A DNA stretch of 64,000 nucleotides from Heterohyrax brucei (taxonomy: Eukaryota; Chordata; Mammalia; Hyracoidea; Procaviidae), in NCBI GenBank assembly GCA_028571685.1, contig CM053142.1:65249296-65313295 (forward strand), given 5' to 3'. The notes under the pieces were generated by a model. The model searched no databases, was not told the origin of the DNA, and was given only the letters and a program-made list of their open reading frames with translations. Position numbers and translations under genes: made by a program. How positions within the stretch are numbered: position 1 is the first letter of the stretch; each line of letters opens with the position of its first letter. Below are positions 53,706 to 64,000 of the stretch, one piece after another.

Positions 53706-55211
53706 GCTTACAACTACATCTCAACAACAGGAACCAGGAGAAGTTCAATCAGAACTGTGTTATGCCTGGCTCTGCATCAACCCACTATATATGCCTTCAC
53801 CTGCCCATAAAGAGGTGGAGGCTGCTTCCAGATGTAATAGGCGCTGTCTTCTCCTGCCTCCTCACATTCCCACAATGCCTCAGGAAAGCTGTGCCCACAT
53901 AATATGATAATTACATGAATATGAACGTGAGCAAAATTCTTTTAGTAGGTCTGCAATGTGAAGTCAAATTAAAAAAAGAAAAAAGTTAACCTAGCAAACA
54001 GCATAATCACATCAAAGAGATTACTAGGATACTGAGGACTGTATCCTGTGAACCACCATGTGGGCCCATGCAGGAAAGAGGTAGAAAGAAGATGCCATGG
54101 TGCTTGTACCTTCTGCCTCAGACTGCTCTGCAGATAAGCCAGCAGGAGGATGCACTTTGTGGTCTCTTTCGGCCGACAAGACCTGTGATCATAGGGAAAC
54201 GTAAGGATGAATGCCAGGTTCCCACCAAGGCTCTGGTGATGACGAGGTCTCTCTTGGGCAACTTTTATATGAAGAAAATACGGTAGTGTTTTTAAATAAG
54301 AGGTTTCAAGAGCCTCAGGTGAAAGATGTTCTGATAACATTGGAATGAGATCCTCAAAGGCTTTCAATTCCATTATCTCATTGAAGTCTCTCTAGTCCTT
54401 CAAGGGTAAGAGAGAGGCAGTCATAACAATTTCTGTCTTACAGAAGGGAAATTCAAATTTCTGCTCAGAATCTTTGAGGTCAGAAGTTCACAGTGCTTGT
54501 TTTATATTTGGCTGATTGCCCTTACTGTGAGAAGTTTCTAGAAGAAAGGACAAATTGAAATATTTTCTTTTTCATTGTGATTCAGTTAATGTTGAAGATA
54601 ATTTATCATTTAAAGAGCACAGATGCTGAGGAACACAGGGTGACAGTGATGATGACAACAATGATATGACCATCACTAGAGACTTAAATTTCTTCAATAA
54701 AAACAGTACAAAATAAATAATTTCTTAAGGCCTTGAGCACTGAGGCCCAAACACTTTGCAGAGTTCCCCAAGCCTGACAACAAACCACTCCTAACACGAG
54801 CTGGGAGCAGGGTAGAGGGAGAGATTAGTATCACCTTGGTCCTTAAACTACGGTTCTGGAATTCAAGGTGATTCTCTGAACTGACCAGTCAACAACTGAT
54901 TCCTATAAAGATGTCTGGCATAATCTGGAGCCCTAGTTTCATCACTTGTCTGCTGTGGCACATGAGATCCTCTGCTCAGGAGCCCCTTTGAGAAATCACC
55001 TGAGAGAAAATGTGATTAGGTGGCTTTTAGCTACCTCAGAGTCCACATCAGCTTTCTTCAGGGTAGGATGGGGAGCCAATGACTAAGGAAAGTGATGGTG
55101 TAAGAGTCTGGCCATTATTGCCCAAAGAGGGACTCCTTAGCTGGGTAAATTTTGTTCCAAAGATCACCACTGGAGTAGTAGAAACTTTGTTAAGTATGTA
55201 TTGGGGTCTCC
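53706..55211. other. Unique sequence, no gene recognised
   Basis: 1.5 kb without confident repeats. The 134-codon frame at 53969-54373 (minus) has a low-complexity C-terminus and no familiar motif; treated as chance. Confidence 0.5.
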
Positions 55212-55836
55212 TTACTGTTGTTGTTAGGTGCCATCAAGTCAGTTCTGACTCATAGCAACCCTTTGAACAACAGAACGAAACACTGCCCGGTCTTGTGTCA
55301 TGTCCACAATCATTTTTGTGCTTAAGCCCATTATTGCAGTCACCGTGTCAATCTATATCATCTAGGGTCTTCCTCTTTTTCACTGACCCTCCGCTCTACC
55401 AAGCATGATGCCCTTCTCCAGGCACTGATCCTTTCTGACAACATGTCCAAAGTAGGTAAAAGGCAGAGCATTCTGGTTGTACTTCCTGCAGAACAGAACT
55501 GTTTGTTCTTTTGGTGGTCCACGGTACATTCAACATTCTTCTCCAATACCACAGTTCAAAGGTATCAATTCTTCTATCTTCTTTGTTCAGTTTTTTCATG
55601 CATACAAAGCAATTGAAAATACCATGGCTTGGGTCAGACACATTTTAGTCTTCAAGGAAACATCCTCACTTCTGAATCCTTTAAAGAGGTCCTTTGCAGC
55701 AGATTTTCCCAATGCATTGAGTCTTTTGATTTCTTCATTGCTGCTTCCATGGGCGCTGATCATGGACCCAAGTAAAATGAAATCCTTGACAACATCAATC
55801 TTTTCTCCATTTATAAGCAGGTTGTTGGGGGCAGAG
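55212..55836 (-). mobile_element. RTE LINE, 3' part (split by L1)
   Basis: Antisense 3' tail 'ttgttgttaggtgccatc', then the C-terminal coding part. Minus-strand frames retain NNLLINGEKIDVVKDFILLGSMISAHGSSNEEI (55596-55859) and IDTFELWYWRRMLNVPWTTKRTN (55396-55641). Breaks after the 'ccatttat' that encodes INGE and resumes at 58030. Confidence 0.9.
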
Positions 55837-58029
55837 TGAAGATGGTGGACAAAACACACATCTCCCTAAATCCCTCTGGAAACCAAGACCTGAATTGATA
55901 ATTAAACAGAGCCCTCTGGATACTTAGTGAGCCCTAGGACGCGTCATAGGGCTTTTAATTTGGGCTTCATACCACTGAATGGAAAACTTCCTCTCTTTCG
56001 CCATCTCGTTCCACTGGGAGGCAGAGATACCCATACAGAGACCTCAGCTGGACCTAATTCCTTGGCTGGGAGGCAGTGTCTGCCCAGAAGAGAATGCTTT
56101 TCCAGCAGTAAAGCAGTATTCTACACAGTGTCACCTATGGCTGGGGCCTGACAGCAGAGGCTAGCAGGTCAGTAACCTTTCTGTATTTTGAACTGTTTTA
56201 TAACATCTGAGGTTGGATATAGAGGTGCTTATTTTGCCAGTAGCTGAGAAGAGGGACCTGTACACCTGAAAACCTGACTGACTTTGGAAGTTGTCAGATA
56301 CCTTTTAACTTTCATTTTAAGATGGCCTAGAGAAACAACTGTGGTCTATCCTCACGACGTCTCTCTCAGCCTCTATTGACTCACATGATGCTCAAAAAGC
56401 AACAAACTGTGGATAAAAGTGCAATGAAGAAGTCACCCATGGCTTCAGAAGGCCCCCAAAAGAAACAACCAAAGAACTTCCCAGAAAAAGAAACCTTTCC
56501 GAAACTATCAGAAGGTGAATACAAAAGGAGTATATAGAGAGCCCTCCTAGACCTTATACAAAATGCAGCACAGCAAAACAAAAACTTAAGCAAGCTGTTT
56601 GATCTGATGGAACACCACTACTCTGAAACCCAACAGATCAAGAACAAAATCAAAGAGATAGAAATTTCAATTCAAAACCAAGAAAACAGAATGGAACAAA
56701 TGGAATATAGACTTCCTGATTTGGAAGACACAGCTACTGACTCCAGCATCTAAGAGGAGAAATAAGAAAAAAGAAACAAGAAAAATGAAGAAGCATTAAG
56801 AAGTATGTGGGACTCTATTAAGAGGAACAATCTTCGATTAATTAGAGTTCCTGAACAAAACGAGACACCTGAGAACACAGAGAGTATTGTTGTTGAGCTG
56901 CTAACAGAAAACTTCCCAGAAATTATGAAGGAAAACAATATAGATACCTAAGATGCACATTGAACGCCACTCAATATGGATCTCAAAAGAAAGACTCCAA
57001 GACGTATTATAATCAAGCTTAACAAAATGAAACATAAGCAGCAACTCTTAAAGGCAGCAAGACTCAAAGCAAAGCTAACATTCAGAGGGAAACCCTGTAG
57101 GCTTTCGTTGGATTTCTCAACAGAAACAATGCTGGCACGGAGACAGTGGCGTGACACATTCAAAGACTTGAAGGAGATGAACTTCCAACCAAGAATTATA
57201 CATCCTGCAAAACTATCTTTCAAATATGAAAATGAAATGAAGACATTCACAGATAAACAGAAACTCAGAAATTTTGTAAACACCAAACCAAAGCTACAAG
57301 AAATATCGACAGAATCTCATCACTTAGAAGAACAAAGCCACTAACTTTATATTTTAGAAGCAAATACAGGACACATTACCCAGAAACCTACTCAGTTAGG
57401 GAAGGCTCCAAACTCAATCAAAGCTATAATAGTGAAAGAAGTAATTCAGTGATCATATCATGAAAACTATGATGTCATCATATTAAAAAGAGGGATGTAC
57501 TACAGTCGTTATAGCCCTTCCAGATGGAGAGGAAGTTAATAAGACTGGTAAAATTGGGTTTATACATAGTTTATTAAGGGGGATTACAGGGGCAGCTGTA
57601 AAACACAATAAAGATGCAACATATCAAAGCAAGAAATGTAACACAGGAGTTTCAACAATCACAAACCAAACCCTGAAAAAGGTGAAAAATCAACTCACAA
57701 AGAAGAATGTCCCAGAACAGACTAATAAGAACAGCAGAGAAAACATTAACACAAAAATAAACATATCACAATGACAGCAGTAAACACATACCTGCCATGA
57801 GTCGGATCCGACTCGACGGCACTTGGCTTGGCTTGGCATCAATAATTACATTGAATGTGAATGGACTGAATGCTCCAGTAAAGAGACATCAAGTGACATC
57901 TTGGATCAAGAGATAACCCATCCATATGTTGCCTACAAGAAACTCACCTTAGACTTAAAGATATAAACAACCTGAAAATTAAAGGAAGGAAGGATACATA
58001 ACAAGCTAACAATACATAAAGAAGACCAG
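55837..58029 (+). mobile_element. L1 with 5' end and ORF1 but truncated ORF2, inserted in RTE
   Basis: 5'UTR 55837-56390 ('gcagagtgaagatggtgg' near the start, a usual L1 5' landmark). Decayed ORF1 covers about 56390-57345. Its 122-codon frame 56976-57344 holds the C-terminal domain: MDLKRKTPRRIIIKLNK, LTFRGKPCRLSLDFSTETMLARRQW, FQPRIIHPAKLSFKYENEMKTF. ORF2 appears only from 57838 ('acattgaatgtgaatggactg', the ITLNVNGLN region) to about 57990, then ends. 'caggttg' occurs at both borders. Unusual: 3'-truncated rather than 5'-truncated. Confidence 0.85.
57794..57837 (+). repeat. AfroSINE/RTE-type 3' scrap
   Basis: 'gccatgagtcggatccgactc' plus 'gacggcacttggcttggc': a 44-bp isolated SINE 3' segment at the ORF1-ORF2 junction. 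Confidence 0.75.
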
Positions 58030-58818
58030 GTTGCTTACTGGCACAGTTGTGAGGATTTTTGTCTTTCTGATGTTGAGGTGCAATTCATACTGAAGGCTGT
58101 GGTCCTCAATCTTCGTCAGTTAGTGTCTCAGACCTTCTTCATTTCTAGCGAGTAGGGTGGTGTCTATCTGCGTAATGCAGGTTGTTAATAGTCATCCTCC
58201 AATCCTGATGCCTCATTCTTCGTATAACCCAGCTGCTCGGAATATTTTCTCAATATACAGATTAAAAAGGGTTAGTGAAAGGCTACAACCCTGACACACA
58301 CTTTTCCTGACTTTAAACTATGAAATGTTTCCATGTTCTGTTTGCGCTACTGTGTCTTGATCCATATACAGATTCCTTAAGAGTACAGTTAGGTGTTCTG
58401 AAAGTCCCATTCTCTGCAATGTTGGCTATAATTTAGTATGATCCACACAGGTAAATGCTTTTGCAAAGTCAGTGAAACACAAGTAAACATCTTTCTGGTA
58501 TTCTTTGCTTTCAGCCAAGATCCATCTGACATCAGCAATAATATCCCTGGTTCCACGGCCTCTTCTGAATCCAGCTTGAATTTCTGGCAGTTTCTTGTCA
58601 ATATACTGTTGTAGTGACTTTTGAGTGATCTTGAGCAAAATTTGACTTGCATGTGATATCAATGACATTGTTCGGTGATTTCTACATTTGGTTAGATCAC
58701 CTTTATTTGGAATGGGCAGAAATAAGGATCTCTTCCAGTCGGTTGGCTAGGTAGCCATCCTCTAAATTTCTTGGCATGGATGAGTGAGCACTTCCAGATG
58801 TGCATCTGTACCTGCTAG
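58030..58818 (-). mobile_element. RTE LINE, RT-domain part
   Basis: Continues the copy broken at 55836. The minus frame 58426-58668 gives IQAGFRRGRGTRDIIADVRW and ILAESKEYQKDVYLCFTDFAKAF, i.e. RT motifs around the first catalytic Asp (F-x-D retained; the following D of AFD is T). 5' end truncated near 58818. Confidence 0.9.
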
Positions 58819-59570
58819 GAGGAAAGAAAGAACTCAGACTGCTGATCAGCTACAGCCCTGGAGAGTAGCAAATGACACCAGGGCTAAATGAGATGAGGGC
58901 ATCTAGTTCACTTCCTAGAGCAGGACTGGACTTCATAGACTCTGCCAAGACACCAAGTTTTTCTTTTCCCTTCTTCTAAGAGAAGGAATTGAGAGGTAAG
59001 ACTTTCTGAAATAAAAGTTACTGTGATGCTCTAGTAAATTGCTTTACTGCTCTTTTCCTCAATTGCCCCATATATAAAACAGGAAAAGAAACATATGTTG
59101 TTAAGGTTCACCTGTCAATTGATGCAAAGAGTATTCTTTTCTTAAGTCCTGTGTCTGGATCAAGTTCGTTGACCTTCTTGCCCTGGAATCTGTGCATTGA
59201 TGAAAAGACTTAAAGAGGCCAAACGTGCCTGGTGATGTACATGATCATCTGGATACCTGATGCAGCTCTTTCCTTCCATTCTGTAACCTGAGTTTATCCC
59301 AGGCTGCACAGGGAAAGATATATACCCACACACAGGTACTCTCAGCACAGGGGAAATTGTTTGTTGGGAAGGAAACCAGCTTCATTCTAGCTTGGAATCA
59401 GTAGGACTTGGGTGACTCCAGAGAAAAATCCCACCTGGCAGATGCAGAATACCCAGGATGAAATTCTGGTTTCTGGCATCAATGATTGGTAGTGCTTTTC
59501 GAAAGTATTTTTTACTGAATTAGGAAGTAGATTAAGTACATAAACCAATTAGTCATTACCAAAAAAAAAA
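58819..59570. other. Unique sequence
   Basis: No repeat or gene recognised. Confidence 0.4.
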
Positions 59571-59728
59571 GAAAACTCACTGCTGTCAAGTCTATTCCAA
59601 CTCATAGTGACTGTGTAGGACACAGTAGAACTACCCCATACAGTTTGCAAGAAATTTCTGGTGGATTTGAATTGTCCAACTTGAGATGAACAGCCATAGC
59701 TCTTAACCGTTATAACACCAGAGTTTCC
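59571..59728 (-). repeat. AfroSINE
   Basis: Antisense 'gaaaactcactgctgtcaag' to 'cgttataacaccagagtttcc'. Preceded by an A10 run. Confidence 0.92.
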
Positions 59729-59729
59729 A

Positions 59730-60362
59730 AATCAGAAAAATGCAAATCAAAGCCACAATAAGATACCACGCCACACCCAATAGGATGGCTATAATCAAAG
59801 AGTCAGACAGTAACAGGTGTTGACAAGGATGTGGGGAAATTGGAAATTGTGGAAAAGAGTTTGCATGTCCCGAAAATGTTAAACATAGAGTTACCATTTG
59901 AGCCAGTAATTTTGCTCTAAGAGAAATGAAAAGATGTCCACACAAAAATCTGTACACAAATGTTTATTGCAGCATGTGTCACAATAGCCAAAAAGTGTAA
60001 AGAACCCAAATGTCCATTAACTGACAAATAGCTATGCAAAATGTGGTCTATCCATAAATGGAAATATTCATTTATAAAAAAATAAAGTATTGATACATTC
60101 AAAACATGGATGAACCTTGAAAACATTATACTAAGAAGTCTGTCACAAAAGACCACAAATTATGTGATTTCATTTACATGAAGTCCCCAGAAGAGACAAG
60201 TCCACAGAGATAGGTAGTTGATTAATGGTGACTCAGGGCTGGATGGGGAGCAGGGTACTAGAGATGATAATTAAAGGGTAGGGAGTTTCTTCCTGAAAAG
60301 ATGAAAATATTCTAAAATGACAATAGTCATGATTGCACATATCTGCAAAGGTACTGAAAAAC
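59730..60362 (+). mobile_element. Old L1 fragment, ORF2 end and 3' region
   Basis: 'gaaaaatgcaaatcaaagcc', 'gacaaggatgtggggaaattgg', 'tttattgcagcatgtgtcac', 'ggatgaaccttgaaaacatt'. Confidence 0.8.
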
Positions 60363-60364
60363 AT

Positions 60365-60627
60365 TGAGCAAGATGATCAGTTTCCATGTGTTTGATTTTT
60401 TTTTCCTTCTTTTTTCTGTTATTGATTTCTACCTTCATGGCTTTATGGTCTGAAAAGATGCTCTGTAATATTTCAGTACTTTGGATTTTGTTAAGGATGG
60501 TTTGTGTCCTAACATGTGGTCAGTTTTGAAGAACATTCCACGAGTATGGGAAAAGAAAGTATACTTGGCTGCTGTTGGGTGAAGCGCTCCATATGTCTAT
60601 GAAGTTAAGTTGGTTGACAGCGGCATT
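60365..60627 (-). mobile_element. L1, ORF2 part, before mariner insertion
   Basis: Antisense 'atggctttatggtctgaaaag', 'cctaacatgtggtcagttttg', 'ggctgctgttgggtgaagc' (endonuclease/RT border). Continues at 61549. Confidence 0.8.
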
Positions 60628-60629
60628 TA

Positions 60630-61188
60630 CAAGGTTCAACAATAAGTCCACAAAGTTAATTATTCTAAGTGCTGCATACCTCATTGCTACGTATCACAGA
60701 AGTCACCTTCCAAGAACTTCCCTTGAGATGCTATGCACTGACACCAGTGCCTAGTCCAAACCACCAAAGCAATTTGGAACTCCTTCTGGAATGGCCATTG
60801 TGCATGGTGTCAATAGCGGCAAGTTCACAAACTTAATTGTATAGTTGTCTGTAAGGGTGTTTTTAGCCAGTAAACAAACAACTATATTGGAACCCTACCT
60901 ACTCACCTGGTCTGACCCCCAATGACTTTTTTTATACCCAAAGGTAAAGGAAATATTTCAAGGAAGATGTTTTGATGATGTTCAGGACATCGAGGGTAAT
61001 GTGACAACAGCTCTGATTACCATTCCAGGAAAAAAGTTTCAAAATTGCTTTGAAGGGCAGGCTGAGCACCAGTGTTGGCACTTATCTTCCCAAGAGGAGT
61101 ACTTCGAAGGTGACCGTGGTGATATTCAGCGATGAGGTAAGTAGCACTTTTTCTAGAATTAGTTTGTGAACTTAATTGGCAGACCTTG
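60630..61188 (+). mobile_element. Palindromic mariner element (copy 3)
   Basis: TA at 60628-60629, then caaggttcaacaata; right terminus 'aattggcagaccttg'. Inverted arms about 170 bp. Centre encodes a decayed 'HPTYSPDLVxPPMTF' region near 60890-60935 and then the DDVQDI-like stretch. 559 bp. Confidence 0.85.
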
Positions 61189-61194
61189 TGAAAG

Positions 61195-61362
61195 GCAAAT
61201 ATAGAAAGTAACAGCTGTTGGAGAGGTTTCTGGGAACTATTATTATGCACTGCTGGTGGAAATATAAAATGGTACAACCACTATGAAAAATAATGACATC
61301 TCCTTAAAAAGTTAGAAATAAAAATGCCATATAATCCTGCAATCCTGCTCCTAGGGTAACAT
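61195..61362 (+). mobile_element. Short sense L1 scrap
   Basis: 'cagctgttggagaggtttctgg', 'gctggtggaaatataaaatgg' and 'aatcctgcaatcctgctcc' are L1 3' phrases, opposite in orientation to the surrounding L1 and wedged between two mariner pieces. Confidence 0.72.
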
Positions 61363-61363
61363 T

Positions 61364-61546
61364 ATGACAGGTCCAAAGGCCATTCCAGAAAGAGTTCTAA
61401 AAGTGCTTTGAAGGGTGAACTAAGCACTGCTGTCAGTGTGTATCTTCCCAAGGGGAGTACTTCAAAGGTTACTACAGTGGTACTCGGCAGTGAGCTATGT
61501 AGCAGTTTTTTTAGGATGAGTTCACGAACTTAATTGGCAGGCCTCA
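61364..61546 (+). mobile_element. Mariner right arm only (copy 5)
   Basis: 'ggccattccagaaagagttc', 'caaggggagtacttcaaagg', 'cacgaacttaattggcagg'; TA follows. The left arm and centre are missing. Confidence 0.82.
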
Positions 61547-61548
61547 TA

Positions 61549-63995
61549 GGTCTTTTGTGTCTTTACTGAGCTTTCTCCTAGATGCTGTCTTCTTCACTGA
61601 GAGTGGTGTGTTCAAGTCTGCTGCTGTTGTTTTAGAGTGGTCTGCTTCTGTTTTCAGTACAATTAGTGTTTGTTTTATGTATTTTGAAGCCCTGTCATTG
61701 GGTGTGTTGATGTTTAACGTCTCCTCTCAGAATGCTGATCATTTAATCATTATGTAGTGTCCTTCCTTATCCAGTGTGGTGGATTTTACTTTAAAATCTG
61801 TTTTATCAGTGATTAATATGCCACTTCTGCTCTTTTCTGACTGTTGTTTGCTTGATACACTTTTTTCCATCCTTTGAGTTGTAGTTATTTGTGTCTTTGA
61901 GTGTAAGGTGTGTCTCCTGTAAGCCGCATATAGATGGGTCTTGTTTTTTCAATCTAACCTGCCTCTCTCCATCTCTTTTGCTAGGTGTTCTCTACCAATA
62001 AAGTGACAGCTTAGTGCTGTTATTTTGATGGCTTATTTTGTGTGTTGTAGACATTTCCTTTGTTCTGTTTAATTTTCTGTGCTGAGCCTTTTTTCTATAT
62101 GTGTCTTCTTTTCATCTTTTTCAATGTCAGTGATTTTGTATTTGCTGAGACTTCACGTTTTTCTTGTTTTTTAGTTTGATGCATAGCATTGACAGTTTCT
62201 TTTGTGGTTACCTTAATATTTACTCCTATTTGTCTAAATTTAAACCAGTCTTTAATTTCTTCCTATCACCTTCCATTCCTCTCCATATGAAAGATCTATG
62301 ACTACATTTTCTTTTGGGTCCCTCTTTTTTGTTGTAATGTTTAAGTAATGGCATCTTTGTTTCTCTATTTTCTGTGTCTTGCCTATGATTTATTTTTTAT
62401 GATTCCTGTATTTGGGTTGGTATCCAATCGCTCTGTTCTGGGTTCTGGTCTTGGGTTGTTACCTGGTGTTACTGGTTTTCTAATCAAAAGACTCCTTTTA
62501 TTATTTCTTATAATTTTGGTTCGGTCTTTGCAAATTCCCTAAATTCCTGTTTGTCTGGGAATGTTCTAATTTCACCATCATATTTAAGAGACAATTTTGT
62601 TGGATATGTAATTCTTAGCTGGTAATTATTGTCCTTCAAGGCTTTGTATGTTTCATCCCATTGCCTCCTTGTGTGCCTGGTTTCTGCTGACTATTATAAG
62701 CTTGCACTATAGATTTTCCTTTGTAGGTTATCTTTTGTTTATCCCTATCCACTTTTCAAAGTGTCTGTTTTTCGTCTTGACAAGTTTGATTATAATATGC
62801 CTTGGTGTCTTTCTTTTGGGCTCTACCCTGTGTGGAGGTAAAAGAGTGTCCTGGATAGATTTCATCTCATCTTTGATGATGTTGGAGAAGTTTTCTGTCA
62901 GCAAATCTTTGACAATTCTGTCTGTATTCTTCATTATCCCCCTGCTCCCTTCATTTTGATACTCCACTTGTAGTTATTCCTCTTCATAGAGTCCCTCTTA
63001 ATTCTTAGCGCTTCTTGATTTTTTTAAATTCTTTTATCTGATTTTTTTCTCAAATATGCTTATATCACATACTTTATATTATCTTCAGTCTCACTAATCT
63101 GGGCTTCCATTGCCTCAGTTCTGCTCCTTTGATTTTCTGTTGGGCTGTCTGATTCTATAATTTTATTATTAGTTTTCTTAATTTTTAATTCTTACCACTA
63201 AATGCTTTCTTGCAGCTCCTTTAATTTGTTGTTATGCTTGCTGCGTTTTGCCTCATCTCCTTCCTCATTTTTTGAAGAGTTCCAAATATTAATCTTTTTT
63301 ATTCTACTTATGATAATTCCAGGCATTTCTCTTCCTCTGGAAAATTCAAGTCTTCATTCTGGGAGCTTTCTGAAGAAAACCTGCCCTTTAAGTTCTTTAA
63401 TATGGACTACTGTTTCCATGCCATCAGTAAATTGTAGATATTTCTATTATGTTTGCCTACTGTGTTCTAGCTACTTGTTTTAAAATGTAGAGTTTTCTTG
63501 CCTTAGACGAATTCAACTCAGGTGTTCAGGCAGTCAGTCATGAAGTGTGTGGTGCAGGCTCTTGCCTACTGTCCTAAACACGCAGGGTTCATTGGTATAG
63601 GCACAGGTGTCTGACTATAGCCTCTAAGAAAGGCAGGGGGATAACAGCCATCCCTGAGTGTCTATGAGGATGGCATATCTTCTTATGTCAGAATCTAGGT
63701 AAAGGAACAGTCTCTGACCTGATTTTCCAACTAAGGGAAGTCAGCAGAAATTTTTTTCTTCTTTTCTTCTTACGCCCTTCCCTGAGATTACTAAATTGTT
63801 CATCCACTGAGTCTCAAAGAATGGCTCAAAGTGGGCTTAATGAATCCTACTGCCAGCCCGGTTAATGGCATCAGACTCTAGCGCCAGGTGCAGCGCAGAG
63901 AAAGGAGTAGGGAGCCCTGGGAGAAGGCAGACAGGCTTATATCAAAGGATGGATTCAGATCTGCGACTGGTAAGTTACACTCAAAGACTCAGCTT
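61549..63995 (-). mobile_element. L1, 5' half: ORF2 start, ORF1, 5'UTR
   Basis: Reading on the minus strand from the right edge: 5'UTR-like sequence (63480-63995), ORF1 (about 63450-62560) and the ORF2 endonuclease part (about 62000-61549 and, beyond the mariner, 60627-60365). The minus frame 62728-62967 gives IMKNTDRIVKDLLTENFSNI and KRKTPRHIIIKLVKTKNR, matching the ORF1 of the L1 at 56.4-57.3 kb. 'ttttatcagtgattaatatgcc' is endonuclease region. Runs off or nearly to the window edge. Confidence 0.85.
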
Positions 63996-64000
63996 TCAAT

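Noticed and set aside
53969-54373. 134-codon minus frame
   Set aside because: No familiar motif, ends in poly-Phe from an A-rich run; no splice or start support.
56976-57344. 122-codon frame as a host gene
   Set aside because: It is the C-terminal domain of L1 ORF1 within a broken L1.

Overview
This is a gene-poor, repeat-saturated stretch of a placental mammal genome. Its dominant short repeat is a tRNA-derived SINE with the signature 'gtggtTAAgtgct..gctaaccaaaaggt..ctccttggaaactctatggggcagtt..tatgagtcggaatcgactc'. I recognise this as AfroSINE, a family confined to Afrotheria. It occurs with an RTE (BovB-like) LINE and with L1 copies carrying the long 3'UTRs I associate with elephant-type genomes. 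Elephant or a close paenungulate relative is therefore the best guess; the species is inferred. I found no convincing host exon, rRNA, functional tRNA, CRISPR array or bacterial/viral gene. All long open frames are repeat-derived or chance.

Layout. 1-900 is mostly unique. 900-5.6 kb is a pile of L1 3' ends, one inserted into another with a 13-bp target duplication. 6.2-9.1 kb holds a solo MaLR-type LTR, two AfroSINEs and an L1 3'UTR. 9.1-16.1 kb is old L1 sequence cut by SINEs, a younger L1 end and a palindromic mariner element. 16.1-18.5 kb has L2, RTE, a second mariner and SINEs. 18.4-21.3 kb has MER5A-like hAT pieces and two oppositely oriented LTR-like copies of one family. 20.2-23.4 kb is old L1. 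23.4-29.2 kb is SINE-rich, with MIRs and the most conserved-looking unique block (28.0-28.8 kb).

29.3-32.5 kb is a nearly full-length but decayed RTE LINE. 32.5-35.4 kb is L1 3'UTR and SINE nests, including an inverted pair. 36.5-39.9 kb holds an RTE scrap, a MaLR-like LTR element with two LTRs, an L1 insertion with a 19-20 bp duplication, and a MIR split by a SINE. 40-44 kb is largely unique, with a tRNA-Gly-headed SINE. 44.1-45.1 kb has a 5'-inverted RTE copy and two SINEs inserted into almost the same target. 45.5-53.5 kb is SINEs, L1 3'UTR, a fourth mariner and MIRs. 53.7-55.2 kb is unique. 55.2-58.8 kb is an RTE copy split by an L1 that has its 5' end and ORF1 but lacks most of ORF2. 59.6-64 kb is L1 in both orientations, with a mariner and fragments inside.

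How the parts relate. The autonomous families present (RTE, L1, mariner) are all decayed here. RTE shares its 3' tail with the AfroSINE and tRNA-Gly SINEs, which fits RTE machinery having moved them. Nesting gives a relative order: L2/MIR/hAT and old L1 first; then mariner, LTRs, RTE and younger L1s; then AfroSINEs. I did not find a new functional system. The best leads are the palindromic mariner family, the repeatedly hit insertion site near 44.7 kb, the composite tRNA-Gly/RTE SINE, and a small possible conserved noncoding block at 28.5-28.8 kb.
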